Shown here one piece after another: positions 15,890-24,359 of a DNA stretch of 64,000 nucleotides (positions are counted from its first letter, which is position 1; every line of letters starts with the position of its first letter). The position numbers and the translations under genes were made by a program. The notes below the pieces were generated by a model. The model was given only the letters and a program-made list of their open reading frames with translations. It was not told the DNA's origin and ran no database searches. The stretch is from Mycobacterium sp. 236(2023) (GTDB lineage Bacteria > Actinomycetota > Actinomycetes > Mycobacteriales > Mycobacteriaceae), in assembly GCF_029623955.1 (NCBI RefSeq), contig NZ_JARSBP010000009.1, positions 165,075-229,074 of the forward strand, read 5' to 3'.

Positions 15890-17167
15890 TTCAATACGGG
15901 TAAATCGACTCCAGAGTGCATCGAATAAATCGTCCGGGACGCTCGACCAGTTTTGATTATATACAGAATAGTCTTCGAATGCATGCTCTAGCAACTCGTC
16001 CCGCCGTAAGAGTTTGTAGTTAGACCGCTCTGCAAGCAATTGATCCCCCAGAGGCGAGCCTGGGATCGGAAGGAAGCGGAACGCATCAAACATGAGGTCC
16101 GGCACGCTTTCAACAAGGTCAACGGTCGATGTCATCTCCCCGTAAGTCTCTCCTGGCCAGCCAATACCTACCGAGGCTCGGACACTAAACCCTAGACTTC
16201 TGCATCGGTCGAGCAGCGCCGGTATCGGCAACCGAACAGATCCCTTCCCCAACCGTTTTCGAACAACCGACGAGGCAGCCTCAATCCCGACATACAGTGA
16301 GCGGAAGCCAGTCCGATACATATCCTCTAGCAGTCCGGGCTCTTCTAGATCCGGAAGTTGTACGTCGGCCCCGTATCGAAACGGAAAGTCATTCCGCTCA
16401 TTAACTTGTATGAATGCCTTTAACCGCGCGCGGCTCCGGTCGAGAAAGCAGTCGTCAACAAAATAGAATCCGCTTGCACCATAGATTGAATTGAAATTTA
16501 CCAATTGTTCGAATAATTGATCAGCAGGAACGAACCGGTAGCGGGTCTCCGATTGGTGGTTATTCAAATAGCAGAACGTACATCGCCGAGTGCACCCCCT
16601 GGCGGCAGACACATGGACACTTGGTCGATCGATACCAGGCCAATTTTCTGCTGCACTGATATATTGGCGCACCGGATCCCACCAGGTAGGTATCGCCGTA
16701 GCGCCAAAGTTCGCGGCTTCTACGCGAGGCAGCAGTCCGCGCTCGCGCATGCCCCCAGTGACCCAATTCTTCATTGCATCTTCGCCATCGCCGGCGATAA
16801 GCACATCTACCCCGTCCCAAAGCGGATGCGTCGGCGTGGGGAAAGCGCTAACTAGCGGTCCCCCTGCTACGATCAGCGACTCGAATTCCCCCGCGCCTAT
16901 TAGCTGGACGGCGTCCCGAAACCTGCGCGCAGCCATCCCAAGCTTCGTCGTGAAGCCAACGACATTTGGCGAGAAAGTGCGGAAGAGATCATCAACCGCG
17001 GACTTTAATTCAACACCATTCCAATCGTAAACACCTACGTCGAAACCGGACACCCTGAGTGTATCTGCGACTTCAAGTGCGCCCCATGGCGGAAAATAAT
17101 ATGGATTCTTATCCGTATAGATACCTGGATGGACTATAGCAATTCTCGGAGCATCGCCGGATATCAT
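15860..17167 (-). CDS. B12-binding radical SAM enzyme
   Basis: The 435-residue protein has an N-terminal cobalamin-binding domain: PPWGALEVADTLRVSGFDVGV, NVVGFTTKLG and LIVAGGPLVSAFP. The radical SAM core follows, with the 4Fe-4S motif RGCTRRCTFC near residues 190-197. Further features are FYFVDDCFLDRS, YVGIEAASS and SVGIGWPGET, typical of the B12-rSAM class that includes methyltransferases and ring-forming enzymes. The classic DxHxxG B12 motif is not evident, so cobalamin may bind base-off without a lower His ligand. Its ATG overlaps the stop of the transglutaminase-like gene. The substrate is unknown; a peptide or amino-acid product of the same operon is likely. Confidence 0.85.
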   Translation of the reverse strand: MISGDAPRIAIVHPGIYTDKNPYYFPPWGALEVADTLRVSGFDVGVYDWNGVELKSAVDDLFRTFSPNVVGFTTKLGMAARRFRDAVQLIGAGEFESLIVAGGPLVSAFPTPTHPLWDGVDVLIAGDGEDAMKNWVTGGMRERGLLPRVEAANFGATAIPTWWDPVRQYISAAENWPGIDRPSVHVSAARGCTRRCTFCYLNNHQSETRYRFVPADQLFEQLVNFNSIYGASGFYFVDDCFLDRSRARLKAFIQVNERNDFPFRYGADVQLPDLEEPGLLEDMYRTGFRSLYVGIEAASSVVRKRLGKGSVRLPIPALLDRCRSLGFSVRASVGIGWPGETYGEMTSTVDLVESVPDLMFDAFRFLPIPGSPLGDQLLAERSNYKLLRRDELLEHAFEDYSVYNQNWSSVPDDLFDALWSRFTRIELGRHISHFS

Positions 17168-17805
17168 ACTGCACTAAAGTTTTCAGCAAGGGTCCTCCCT
17201 GTTGGGAGATGAACCCAGGTCGAAGGCGGCAGATCAAGGGAGCCCCAGGCTATGCCGGTAACGCCGCTATTGGGAATCGGCGCCAATCGCACGCATTCTA
17301 TTTTCGGATTATTCTCATGACGATCCGAGATGAATATCATCTCCGTAGCGTCGAAGGCCAACCACCGATCATCAGGAGCGCGTACGAACAGTATCTCGTG
17401 ATAGACGTGCGATGGGCCCACAATCCACCGCAACTCGCGATTCGCACTCCTCGACCAGATCGCTGTCCACTTCTCCACTTCCGCCGAAGTAACCTTCTGA
17501 ATCACTTGGCCTGGTAAAACGGTTAAACCCTTCGCTTCGAGGGCCTGTCTGCAGAGGGCGGCGAATACTCCGCAATCGATCGTCTCGGTGCCAGGCAGAT
17601 CACACCAATACACCGGCCACTCTACCGGACCCCATTCGAATACATCTCGTAGCCAGCTAACTGAATCAGTTATAGTCGATCGTTCGTAAATTCTCGCTCT
17701 GGCACTGAACCATAAAAGCATGGAGCTGCACTCATTGCAGTCTCTATGATGGACTATATGGCTTGGCTCCGGCACTTCAGCGCGTTCCAACTTCACCCTT
17801 TCCAA
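17164..17805 (-). CDS. Transglutaminase-like (Cys-His-Asp) protein
   Basis: The 213-residue protein shows a papain/transglutaminase-like triad: Cys 78 in TIDCGVFAALC, His 136 in SHVYHEILFV, and Asp 152 in WLAFDATE. The spacing and order match the transglutaminase superfamily, which uses the Cys to form thioesters for hydrolysis or amide transfer. The N-terminus has a CNEC motif (residues 23-26) that could bind metal. It overlaps the upstream fusion gene by 29 bases and the downstream radical SAM gene by four, so translation is coupled. A likely role is amide-bond formation or release in this small pathway; no named family was recognised. Confidence 0.55.
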   Translation of the reverse strand: MERVKLERAEVPEPSHIVHHRDCNECSSMLLWFSARARIYERSTITDSVSWLRDVFEWGPVEWPVYWCDLPGTETIDCGVFAALCRQALEAKGLTVLPGQVIQKVTSAEVEKWTAIWSRSANRELRWIVGPSHVYHEILFVRAPDDRWLAFDATEMIFISDRHENNPKIECVRLAPIPNSGVTGIAWGSLDLPPSTWVHLPTGRTLAENFSAV

Positions 17806-20047
17806 AATCGAAGCTCATGCTTGCATCGTATGCTCCGGTGTTTAGAATCGCTACAAAATCGCCAGGATGAAGATCAGCGGGGATACGGAGGCCTATTGCC
17901 GGAATATCGTGCTCCATGCAGAGCCTCCCGAGAAGACAACCGCGACCGAACTCTAGCGGCTCCCACCGTCCGTTGTCTGCGCGCTTACGCAGCACATTGC
18001 GGAACCGGTTCGACGGGTCAGGGAGTTCAGATATGGAGGCATCAACTACGGCGCATCTTTCGCCACTCATCGTTCGGATGGAGATAACCCTTGAGACAAT
18101 GGCCATGGACGATTCTACTAAATACTTTCCCGGCTCGAGGAACACCTGCTGTACGGACCATTCACGAGCTTGCTTGGGTTCGAGGGCGGAAACCAGAGCG
18201 GTTTCTAAGACGTGGGCACTCACCGATCGCGACCAGCCTCCCCCTAAGTCGACGCAAGTGATCTTTTTGTGCGCGGCAGCGGCTAAGGCGCGGCCTAGAA
18301 TCAATGCGGCCGACACCTCGCTTGTCCATTTCGGAGCGCCAATAACGCTTGCAGCATGATGAAAGTGTATTGCGATATCCTCGCGTTCAAGTAGGGCTAG
18401 CGCCCTAACAGCCGCTAGGAATTCTCTTCGGTCAGACAAATCAATGCCAAACCGGGAATTCAGACCGGGCGGCATCACTCGAATGCCAACTATTTTTGCG
18501 CCAATGGAGCCTTCCTTAAGCATAGCTACTATTTGTACAAGCTCAGCGACCGTATCTGCGAAAATGGCGCCAAGATGTTTATTGTAAGCAATATCAAGAT
18601 TTGGCCAGAACTTGGCTGGTCCATTTAATGTCACGGTAGATTCCGAAAATCCGCCATGTATTGCCGCGCCTAGTTCGGGCTGCGAAATTACTTCCGCACC
18701 AAAGTTTCGCCCGCTTAAGATGGTCAACACTCGATGGTCGGGATTTGTTTTTACGGAGTAGGTCAAAGAGATCGGAATTCCGGTTGACATCGAGACTCGG
18801 TCTACTACGCTGTTCAGCGCATCCGCTCGTGACTCGATCTCTGCACCTATAAAGATGCGGAGGGGTGTTTGCATTCCGCCGCATCCATCAATCGCCGCAA
18901 TTAAATGGCGATCTACTTGGCTGCCTTCAAGTTCGATTTCTGCGCGGCGAGACTGCGCGGCGGGGCCGTAGTTGAGATGCCTCGAGAGCGCGGGCATATC
19001 GGACGGGTGGAACTTGCTTGCTAACTCAACCGTCATCTTTGCCTGATCTATAACCTCTTCAACAGAGTATTTTGACGGAGCTTCAAGCACTATTCGCACG
19101 AACTGACGCGTTCGGCGGGATATAAGATCGAACTTCCGCCCTGTGTAATGAGATACGAGCCGCGCAGGAAGGTTCTTATTTGCAAACGTTGCGCCGTGAA
19201 TCCATGCCGGGAATCGCGGGTTCACATCGATAAGGAAGTCGGTCCCGTCGTGGGCATGTATGAATTCGAGTTCACAGCCGCCGCTCCAGCCGAGCTCGCG
19301 TGCTAGCCTTCGAACACGCTCCAAGAGCGGGGCTGGGACTTCTCTGACAGCCCCGCCCCATGTCTTACCTTTATCAGTGACATGTGTCTTGTACATAACG
19401 CACGCGTCCAGGAGTAGACCGTTCGCAGCGCAGAAGGCAATCGATCGTTCTGCGCCGTCGATATGGGACTGAACGATGACGCCGTTATCGCCCCAGAGCT
19501 CCACGGTTCGGTGGATCGCACCAATAAGATCTATAGGATTCGACGCGCGGTAGCCCTCGTACCGCGGCCCCTTCACCCACAAATCGTATCCGTGTCGACC
19601 AATGAAGTGTTCAATCTCAGACCTCGACTTCAATGCGAGAGTTGGAGGTACTTGCATACCGAGACGCTGAGCGAACACTGCTGCGGGCTTTCGTGCCAAA
19701 TGAAGTGATTTTGCCGGCGGTACAATGAATCGGGCATCTGCCCGCCTATTTCGAGAGATGAGCTCCGTTTCGACATCTAGACCTGAGATAAAAATCCCTT
19801 TGTGAAGGTCGAGAAGCCCCTTCAGGTTACGGACTGCGCCCTCGGGGGAAACGTCCTGCCAGGACGGGAGAACATGAGTGTCATCAAAGATCGTCGAACT
19901 TAGTCCGGTAGATCGGCTTGAATAGTCAACTGCATGGACCTTTATTTCTGGCCACATGGACTTCAGCGCGGAAGCCGTTCCTAACGCAGGTGATGGATTT
20001 GGTCCGCTATGGGCGCCGGATAGGAATATAGAAATATCGATCCCCAC
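17777..20047 (-). CDS. ATP-grasp ligase fused to a fold-III PLP decarboxylase
   Basis: The start is the GTG at 20047, seven bases after GAGGAGG. The first about 350 residues are an ATP-grasp domain, with YDLWVKGPRYEGY for the nucleotide Lys, GVIVQSHIDGAERSI and the metal loop FLIDVNPRFPAWI. The last about 370 residues are an ornithine/DAP/arginine-decarboxylase-type PLP domain: SYSVKTNPDH (PLP Lys near 434), HFHHAAS, LGGGWSR, LEPGKYLVES, and GRLCMEHD near Cys 709. In butirosin biosynthesis, separate BtrJ (ATP-grasp) and BtrK (PLP decarboxylase) load and decarboxylate a carrier-bound glutamate; here comparable activities are joined in one 756-residue chain. No carrier-protein gene is visible. 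First gene of a three-gene operon. Confidence 0.8.
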   Translation of the reverse strand: MGIDISIFLSGAHSGPNPSPALGTASALKSMWPEIKVHAVDYSSRSTGLSSTIFDDTHVLPSWQDVSPEGAVRNLKGLLDLHKGIFISGLDVETELISRNRRADARFIVPPAKSLHLARKPAAVFAQRLGMQVPPTLALKSRSEIEHFIGRHGYDLWVKGPRYEGYRASNPIDLIGAIHRTVELWGDNGVIVQSHIDGAERSIAFCAANGLLLDACVMYKTHVTDKGKTWGGAVREVPAPLLERVRRLARELGWSGGCELEFIHAHDGTDFLIDVNPRFPAWIHGATFANKNLPARLVSHYTGRKFDLISRRTRQFVRIVLEAPSKYSVEEVIDQAKMTVELASKFHPSDMPALSRHLNYGPAAQSRRAEIELEGSQVDRHLIAAIDGCGGMQTPLRIFIGAEIESRADALNSVVDRVSMSTGIPISLTYSVKTNPDHRVLTILSGRNFGAEVISQPELGAAIHGGFSESTVTLNGPAKFWPNLDIAYNKHLGAIFADTVAELVQIVAMLKEGSIGAKIVGIRVMPPGLNSRFGIDLSDRREFLAAVRALALLEREDIAIHFHHAASVIGAPKWTSEVSAALILGRALAAAAHKKITCVDLGGGWSRSVSAHVLETALVSALEPKQAREWSVQQVFLEPGKYLVESSMAIVSRVISIRTMSGERCAVVDASISELPDPSNRFRNVLRKRADNGRWEPLEFGRGCLLGRLCMEHDIPAIGLRIPADLHPGDFVAILNTGAYDASMSFDFGKGEVGTR

Positions 20048-20475
20048 GTGCAAACCTCCTCGGAGTGCTTGAGTTTCGGGCCGCGAGACCAAAGTCGGAG
20101 CAAGTGTGATTTATACTTCCAATGTGGCCGACATCTGTTGCCGGTTATTTCATTCGACCGCTGCATAATCTTGTGACGTTTCCAGTTAGCCGATGCCGCA
20201 TGGAAGTCGGCGTCATCGTATTGAGATTGGTTCCATTTCAATACGAAGGATCGAGGTGGTAGGGTCAGTTTCGCTTTGATTGTTCCCTGCTGGCGACTCG
20301 TCGTCTCCCAAGCAACACAAACATAGCAACAGTGCTCCGCGGCTGCTATCTCCCCCTCAAGATGACCCGGTCCTATTGTGACGCACCACAATCTCATCAA
20401 ATCATAGCGACCAATTGGCTATGAGTCGCAACTTCAGCGAACCTGCCGCAGCTCTGGCGCCAACGAGCATTCCTG
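20048..20475. other. Upstream region of the ATP-grasp operon
   Basis: The stretch holds the leftward operon promoter and the end of the flanking rightward-pointing DNA. I translated the minus strand in all frames looking for a short precursor peptide. Only a 23-codon frame and a Cys-rich frame starting with TTG appeared, neither with a good ribosome site. No clear precursor or carrier gene is present. Confidence 0.4.
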
Positions 20476-21321
20476 CTAGCACTCAGGCTCATCGACCAAT
20501 CGGTCCGTTCCTGCGTCTAACCCCCGGAGACCACTCGTCGCGCTTCGTGACGAGTCAGGCCCACGTCGTTTCGATCCGTCGTACCACTCCAACCAAACCT
20601 CGATACCGCGGTCTCGGAAAGTCCGTGTTCGCACCCACACTCTCGGGTCGGCGATGCGGGTCATTGTCTGCCAGGTCGGCCACACTGGCATCGGCCAGTG
20701 AACGACAATCGAGGCCATAACCTCCTGCCCCTCAGGGCCTGTATCGAGCTGCACCCCGTCCGCAACGAGCTCGTAGTAGTAACCCCCGGTAACGTCCGGG
20801 TTTGGGCGGAGTGTGAATACGGGCTCGGACACATCGTCACCGTTTAATCGGATCTCCGCTGGCCTCCACGACTCATAAGCCATCATCAGTCGGACGATGA
20901 AATCGACTGTGTCGCCGGACTGGAACACACTCACGAAACCCCACGGCCTGTTGGTCTCAGCTCGGTCCCTGATAATCGTCGCGAGCTTGTCCGCTCCGCG
21001 GTCACCCCGCCGGAGTGCGGTGCGCTCATCACAATGGAAATCGTTGGCATACTGGCTTTTCCGCTGATCGAGGCTATACCCGCCGATACCCCAGCCAGCC
21101 AGATAGAAAAAGGCGCCGATATCCGATTTGGGATCGGCGCCATTCTCTTCGCGAAGCCGCTCGAGTCTGGCCCAGGCTCGTTGCAGGTCTCCCATGCCAA
21201 GCGCTTCAATCAGCTCACTCTGTCCACTGAGGCGTTCGACCGTGGGCACATCGGGCATCCGCCGGATCGCACGCAGTTCCTCCACGAGGCGATCACGGAC
21301 AGGGTCTATGAGCTTTGCCAC
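20476..21321 (-). CDS. Hypothetical protein of the element
   Basis: The 281-residue protein is soluble. It has a helical N-terminus (MAKLIDPVRDRLVEELRAIRR) and a central region with many aromatic residues (GAFFYLAGWGIGGYSLDQR). A beta-rich C-terminal half follows (GGYYYELVADGVQLD, VWPTWQTMTRIADPRVWVR). No catalytic motif was recognised. It is transcribed away from the rightward cargo operon starting at 21425, with about 100 bases between, so the two share a divergent promoter region. Such pairs often have a regulator on one side, but I see no DNA-binding motif here. Confidence 0.55.
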   Translation of the reverse strand: MAKLIDPVRDRLVEELRAIRRMPDVPTVERLSGQSELIEALGMGDLQRAWARLERLREENGADPKSDIGAFFYLAGWGIGGYSLDQRKSQYANDFHCDERTALRRGDRGADKLATIIRDRAETNRPWGFVSVFQSGDTVDFIVRLMMAYESWRPAEIRLNGDDVSEPVFTLRPNPDVTGGYYYELVADGVQLDTGPEGQEVMASIVVHWPMPVWPTWQTMTRIADPRVWVRTRTFRDRGIEVWLEWYDGSKRRGPDSSRSATSGLRGLDAGTDRLVDEPEC

Positions 21322-21424
21322 CCGTGTGCCAGCCTGCCTGTCAGTTTTGTGTCAGTGACGGCGACGCTACGGGACGACAGCCTGGAACCACCGCAACAGA
21401 GCGGAACTAAGGAGGTCTCTCGTC

Positions 21425-21733
21425 ATGAACAACGTCCCCGCATCACGGTTCAAGTCCGGAGTCGTAGAGCGGATCCCGGATGGCTTCAGCCGCACCGAGG
21501 GCAAAGAGCTGATGCACGCCACCAACAAGGAAGTCGCCCGCGGCATCGTCGCCGCCACTCGTCTCCATGCCGCGGCCTATGTCGCCAACGTTGGCATTCA
21601 AGCGGTGGGCATGATCTCCCGCGAAGCCCAGCACCAGTCAGATGGGGATCCGACAACGACGGGCCGGATGCACCATATCGCCGACCAGTTTGCATTGGTC
21701 GCCGCCGCCGAAGTCGCCCGATTCGCGTACTGA
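21425..21733 (+). CDS. Small helical protein of the element
   Basis: The 102-residue product follows a GGAGGT ribosome site. It is predicted to be almost all helical: a short polar N-terminus (MNNVPASRFKSGVVERIPDGF), then TEGKELMHATNKEVARGIVAATRLHAAAYVANVG, and a C-terminal helix ending ADQFALVAAAEVARFAY. The Ala-rich amphipathic helices suggest oligomerisation. No family was recognised. It heads a run of short genes with overlaps or close spacing leading to the methyltransferases, so it is probably part of the element's operon. Confidence 0.6.
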   Translation: MNNVPASRFKSGVVERIPDGFSRTEGKELMHATNKEVARGIVAATRLHAAAYVANVGIQAVGMISREAQHQSDGDPTTTGRMHHIADQFALVAAAEVARFAY

Positions 21734-21745
21734 GGAGCAAGTTCC

Positions 21746-22000
21746 ATGACCGCTGCAGATTCTCGCGAGCGAACCACGACACCGTCTCCATCTCCGTCGG
21801 TGCCACCCGGCGACAAACTCGACGCTGCCAGTGCCGTCCTCAACGACGTCCTTGAGTGCGTCGCGGCACTCCAGGACGACCTGCACATCATCGCGACCCG
21901 CCATGTCGACAGCGCTCCGGCCAGCAGTATCCATGTGCTCAACCTAAACGCCTCGCTCGCGCGTGCCGTACTGGAGTGGATCGGGCGGTGGCCGACGTGA
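21746..22000 (+). CDS. Small helical protein of the element
   Basis: The 84-residue protein begins 12 bases after the previous stop. It has a Ser/Thr/Pro-rich N-terminus (about 25 residues, possibly disordered) and then a helical region: LDAASAVLNDVLECVAALQDDLHIIATRH and LNASLARAVLEWIGRW. It has no transmembrane segment. Its stop overlaps the GTG of the next gene, indicating coupled translation. Together with the gene before and the membrane protein after, it may form a small complex, but no function is known. Confidence 0.6.
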   Translation: MTAADSRERTTTPSPSPSVPPGDKLDAASAVLNDVLECVAALQDDLHIIATRHVDSAPASSIHVLNLNASLARAVLEWIGRWPT

Positions 22001-22236
22001 GCGATCCATTCCTCGCATCGCTCCTGAACTTCTTGCTCCTGTGGGCGGTCCTGTTTGGCGCGTACTGTGCCGCGATCCTGGCGCTGGACTGGCTCATCGC
22101 CAGTTGGCGTGAGCGGCGACTAGAGGAGAAAGCGCTCCAGGACCACCTCGACGGCATCGACGCAGAAGCGGCGCTGTCGGTTCGTAGGCTGGCAGTGGCG
22201 TTCGCCATCGCTCAGCAGCAGATGCGTGACGCTTAG
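21997..22236 (+). CDS. Small single-pass membrane protein
   Basis: GTG at 21997 overlaps the upstream stop. The 79-residue product has one long hydrophobic helix near its N-terminus (LASLLNFLLLWAVLFGAYCAAILALDWLIA) followed by a charged cytoplasmic tail (SWRERRLEEKALQDHLDGIDAEA) with coiled-coil character. It is likely a membrane anchor. Its position in the element operon, before the methyltransferase and transfer genes, would suit a role in conjugation or entry exclusion, but this is inference only. Confidence 0.6.
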   Translation: MSDPFLASLLNFLLLWAVLFGAYCAAILALDWLIASWRERRLEEKALQDHLDGIDAEAALSVRRLAVAFAIAQQQMRDA

Positions 22237-22540
22237 AGGCAGGAGGCGCCGTTCCTCTGACGCGCACAGCCTTACGAGCACCCTCATCGCTGCGAATTTC
22301 ACAACAGAAGTGAATCGCGAAACCCACTGCCAGAAAACACAATCTGACCCCCACTGCAATGTGTCCGGTCGCGTGTCCGATCGCCCGACCGGTCGGCCGG
22401 AACGACGATTGAGCGCCACGCTGCCTCGTCGTTAAGTCAAGACACACCCAGACCGCACATCGGCATGACCTCGCCACCACACGGGTCGATGCCTGTCTTA
22501 CGTGCACCCAAAATCACTGGGAGAAAGGAGCTTCGCCCAA
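22237..22540. other. Gap before the methyltransferase operon
   Basis: About 300 bases without a convincing gene on either strand. It should contain the promoter of the methyltransferase operon. A GAGAAAGGAG ribosome site closes it at 22521-22530. Confidence 0.4.
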
Positions 22541-23599
22541 ATGTTATCTACAGAACTTGTTCTCCTACGTCGGGATGAACGGCGGTCGCTACCGAGCGGC
22601 CCCCGCAGTATTGCCCGACTCAACCGGCTTGGCCACCGGGCCGTAGCCGTCTCCGGAATCGTCCCGAACGACGGCAATCGTATCGGCACCGCCGCTCCCG
22701 AGCAGCTACGCATGATCGATCTGTTTGCAGGCATGGGCGGATTCCACGAAGCGTTCCGCCGAATCGGCGCCCGTTGCGTCTTCGCCTGCGAGAACAACCC
22801 AACCGCGAGGCGGGTCTACGAAGCCAACTTCTGCGCCGAGTCGCCGGAACTGTTCACGGACAATCACTTTTCAGGTGACATCGCCAAGGTCGATGCCGCC
22901 GCTGTGCCCAATCACGACGTCCTCACAGCAGGCTTTCCGTGCCAGCCGTTTTCAGTCGCGGGTAAGCGCCGCGGCTTCGGCGACGACCGAGGTCTCCACT
23001 TCTTCGACGTCGCCCGAATCCTGCGGGCCAAGCGGCCTGCCGCGTTTTTCCTGGAGAATGTCAAAGGCCTGCTGCGCCACGACGACGGCTACACGTACGA
23101 GGCCATCCGATCGGTGCTCTGCGACGACCTCGGTTACTCACTCCATCCAAAAATCGTCCGCGCCTGCGACTTTGGGCTCCCGCAACTGCGCCCACGCCTG
23201 TTCATGGTGGGGTTCCGCGATCCGTCGACGCCGTTTGAGTTCCCGGAGCCAGAGCCGCTGTCTACCACCCTGAGTGACATCCTCGGCGGTGACTCTGAGC
23301 GCATCGTCAGCCGGACCCTCATGGCCACTGGCCATGACAAGCTCTACGGCCAGAAGTTCAACTGGGCGCATTACCTCGTCGACGGCCAAGTGCACCGTCT
23401 GACACCGCACGAAGCGCTGGCACTGCAAGGCTTCCCGTCCCACTTCGAGCTCCCAGAGTCCTATAGCGCCGCCATGCGGCTCATCGGCAACAGCGTGGCA
23501 GTACCCGCTGTGACCGCCACAGCTCGGGAGATTGCCCGCAGCCTCGGCTTCCTCACGCCGACCAGCACTCCGCCGTCGTCCAAGGAGGCTTACTTATGA
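22541..23599 (+). CDS. C5-cytosine DNA methyltransferase (orphan)
   Basis: The 352-residue enzyme has the C5-methyltransferase motifs in order: I (MIDLFAGMGGFHEAF), IV with the catalytic Cys (TAGFPCQPFSVAGKR), VI (FFLENVKG), VIII (QLRPRLFMVGF), and IX/X (LTPHEALALQGFP; RLIGNSVAVPA). The start is the ATG at 22541 after GAGAAAGGAG. A short non-homologous N-terminal extension of about 60 residues precedes motif I. No restriction endonuclease is adjacent, so it probably protects the element's DNA from host restriction or marks it during transfer. The stop overlaps the next methyltransferase gene by four bases. Confidence 0.93.
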   Translation: MLSTELVLLRRDERRSLPSGPRSIARLNRLGHRAVAVSGIVPNDGNRIGTAAPEQLRMIDLFAGMGGFHEAFRRIGARCVFACENNPTARRVYEANFCAESPELFTDNHFSGDIAKVDAAAVPNHDVLTAGFPCQPFSVAGKRRGFGDDRGLHFFDVARILRAKRPAAFFLENVKGLLRHDDGYTYEAIRSVLCDDLGYSLHPKIVRACDFGLPQLRPRLFMVGFRDPSTPFEFPEPEPLSTTLSDILGGDSERIVSRTLMATGHDKLYGQKFNWAHYLVDGQVHRLTPHEALALQGFPSHFELPESYSAAMRLIGNSVAVPAVTATAREIARSLGFLTPTSTPPSSKEAYL

Positions 23600-24165
23600 C
23601 TAAGGTCCCGCAGTACCGCACAATCCTCGCTGACCCGCCTTGGGACATCCAGCAGCAGGGTGGGCGGGGTGCCGATAAGCACTACCCGGTGATGCCACTC
23701 GATCACATCAAGGCCATGCCCGTCGCAGACCTGGCCGCACCTGATGCGCACTGTTGGCTGTGGGTCACCAACGCCACCCTGCGTGCCGGGTACGACGTCC
23801 TCGAGGCGTGGGGCTTCGTACCGCGGTCTCCGCTGACCTGGATCAAGCCGCGGCTGGGACTCGGCAACTATCTGCGCAACGCCACCGAGCACCTGATCCT
23901 GGGTACCCGCGGTCACGCACCGGTCAAGTTTCGCGCCCAGCCGACGTGGATGTTCGCACCCCTCCAGGAGCACAGCCACAAGCCCGAGGAGCAGTACGCG
24001 GTCATTGAGCGCATCAGCGAAGGCCCGTACCTCGAGCTGTTCGCACGTCGTCGCCAACCGGGATGGGACGCCTGGGGCAACCAAATCGCCTCGGATGTAA
24101 GCCTTCCCGGCTACCCGGTCCCGTCCGACAGGCTTCAGGGTAGGGCGGGCGGAGTGCGCCCATGA
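23596..24165 (+). CDS. MT-A70-family adenine methyltransferase
   Basis: The 189-residue protein belongs to the MT-A70 class. It opens with YRTILADPPWDIQQQGG, containing the DPPW catalytic motif, followed by HYPVMPLDHIKAMPV, CWLWVTNATL, WIKPRLGLGNYLRNATEHLILGTRG and PYLELFARR. In phages and mobile elements these enzymes methylate adenine N6 in DNA. It starts at the ATG at 23596 with AAGGAGG upstream, and overlaps the C5 methyltransferase stop and the next ATG, so the pair is made together. No cognate nuclease is visible. Confidence 0.92.
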   Translation: MTKVPQYRTILADPPWDIQQQGGRGADKHYPVMPLDHIKAMPVADLAAPDAHCWLWVTNATLRAGYDVLEAWGFVPRSPLTWIKPRLGLGNYLRNATEHLILGTRGHAPVKFRAQPTWMFAPLQEHSHKPEEQYAVIERISEGPYLELFARRRQPGWDAWGNQIASDVSLPGYPVPSDRLQGRAGGVRP

Positions 24166-24359
24166 ATAGCTCGCCTCCAAGCAATCCGGTTCAGTGGTTC
24201 TTCAATGCCTGCCTGTTGATTCTGTTTGGTGTCGTCGCTCTTTCGGTGGCAGTTGACCTGCTGCAAGCCATTTGGTACTGGGTGCTCGGAATGCTGCTAC
24301 TGGGCGGAGGGATTGCTACGGCCGTCATCGCCTGGCGGATATGGAGGAAACCGTGGTGA
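24162..24359 (+). CDS. Small membrane protein (65 aa)
   Basis: ATG at 24162 overlaps the adenine-methyltransferase stop (ATGA). The protein consists mainly of two hydrophobic helices, NACLLILFGVVALSVAVDLL and YWVLGMLLLGGGIATAVIAW, with a short basic C-terminus (RIWRKPW). The Pro/Ser N-terminus and basic tail predict both ends inside. The function is unknown. Tight coupling to the methyltransferases and the downstream ATPase suggests it belongs to the transfer operon. Confidence 0.6.
   Translation: MNSSPPSNPVQWFFNACLLILFGVVALSVAVDLLQAIWYWVLGMLLLGGGIATAVIAWRIWRKPW

Noticed and set aside
19981..20400. Leftward 139-codon frame upstream of the ATP-grasp operon, considered as a precursor or carrier protein
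   Set aside because: It runs through the ribosome site and start of the fusion gene, is rich in scattered Trp/Cys/His, and lacks any leader/core or phosphopantetheine Ser pattern.
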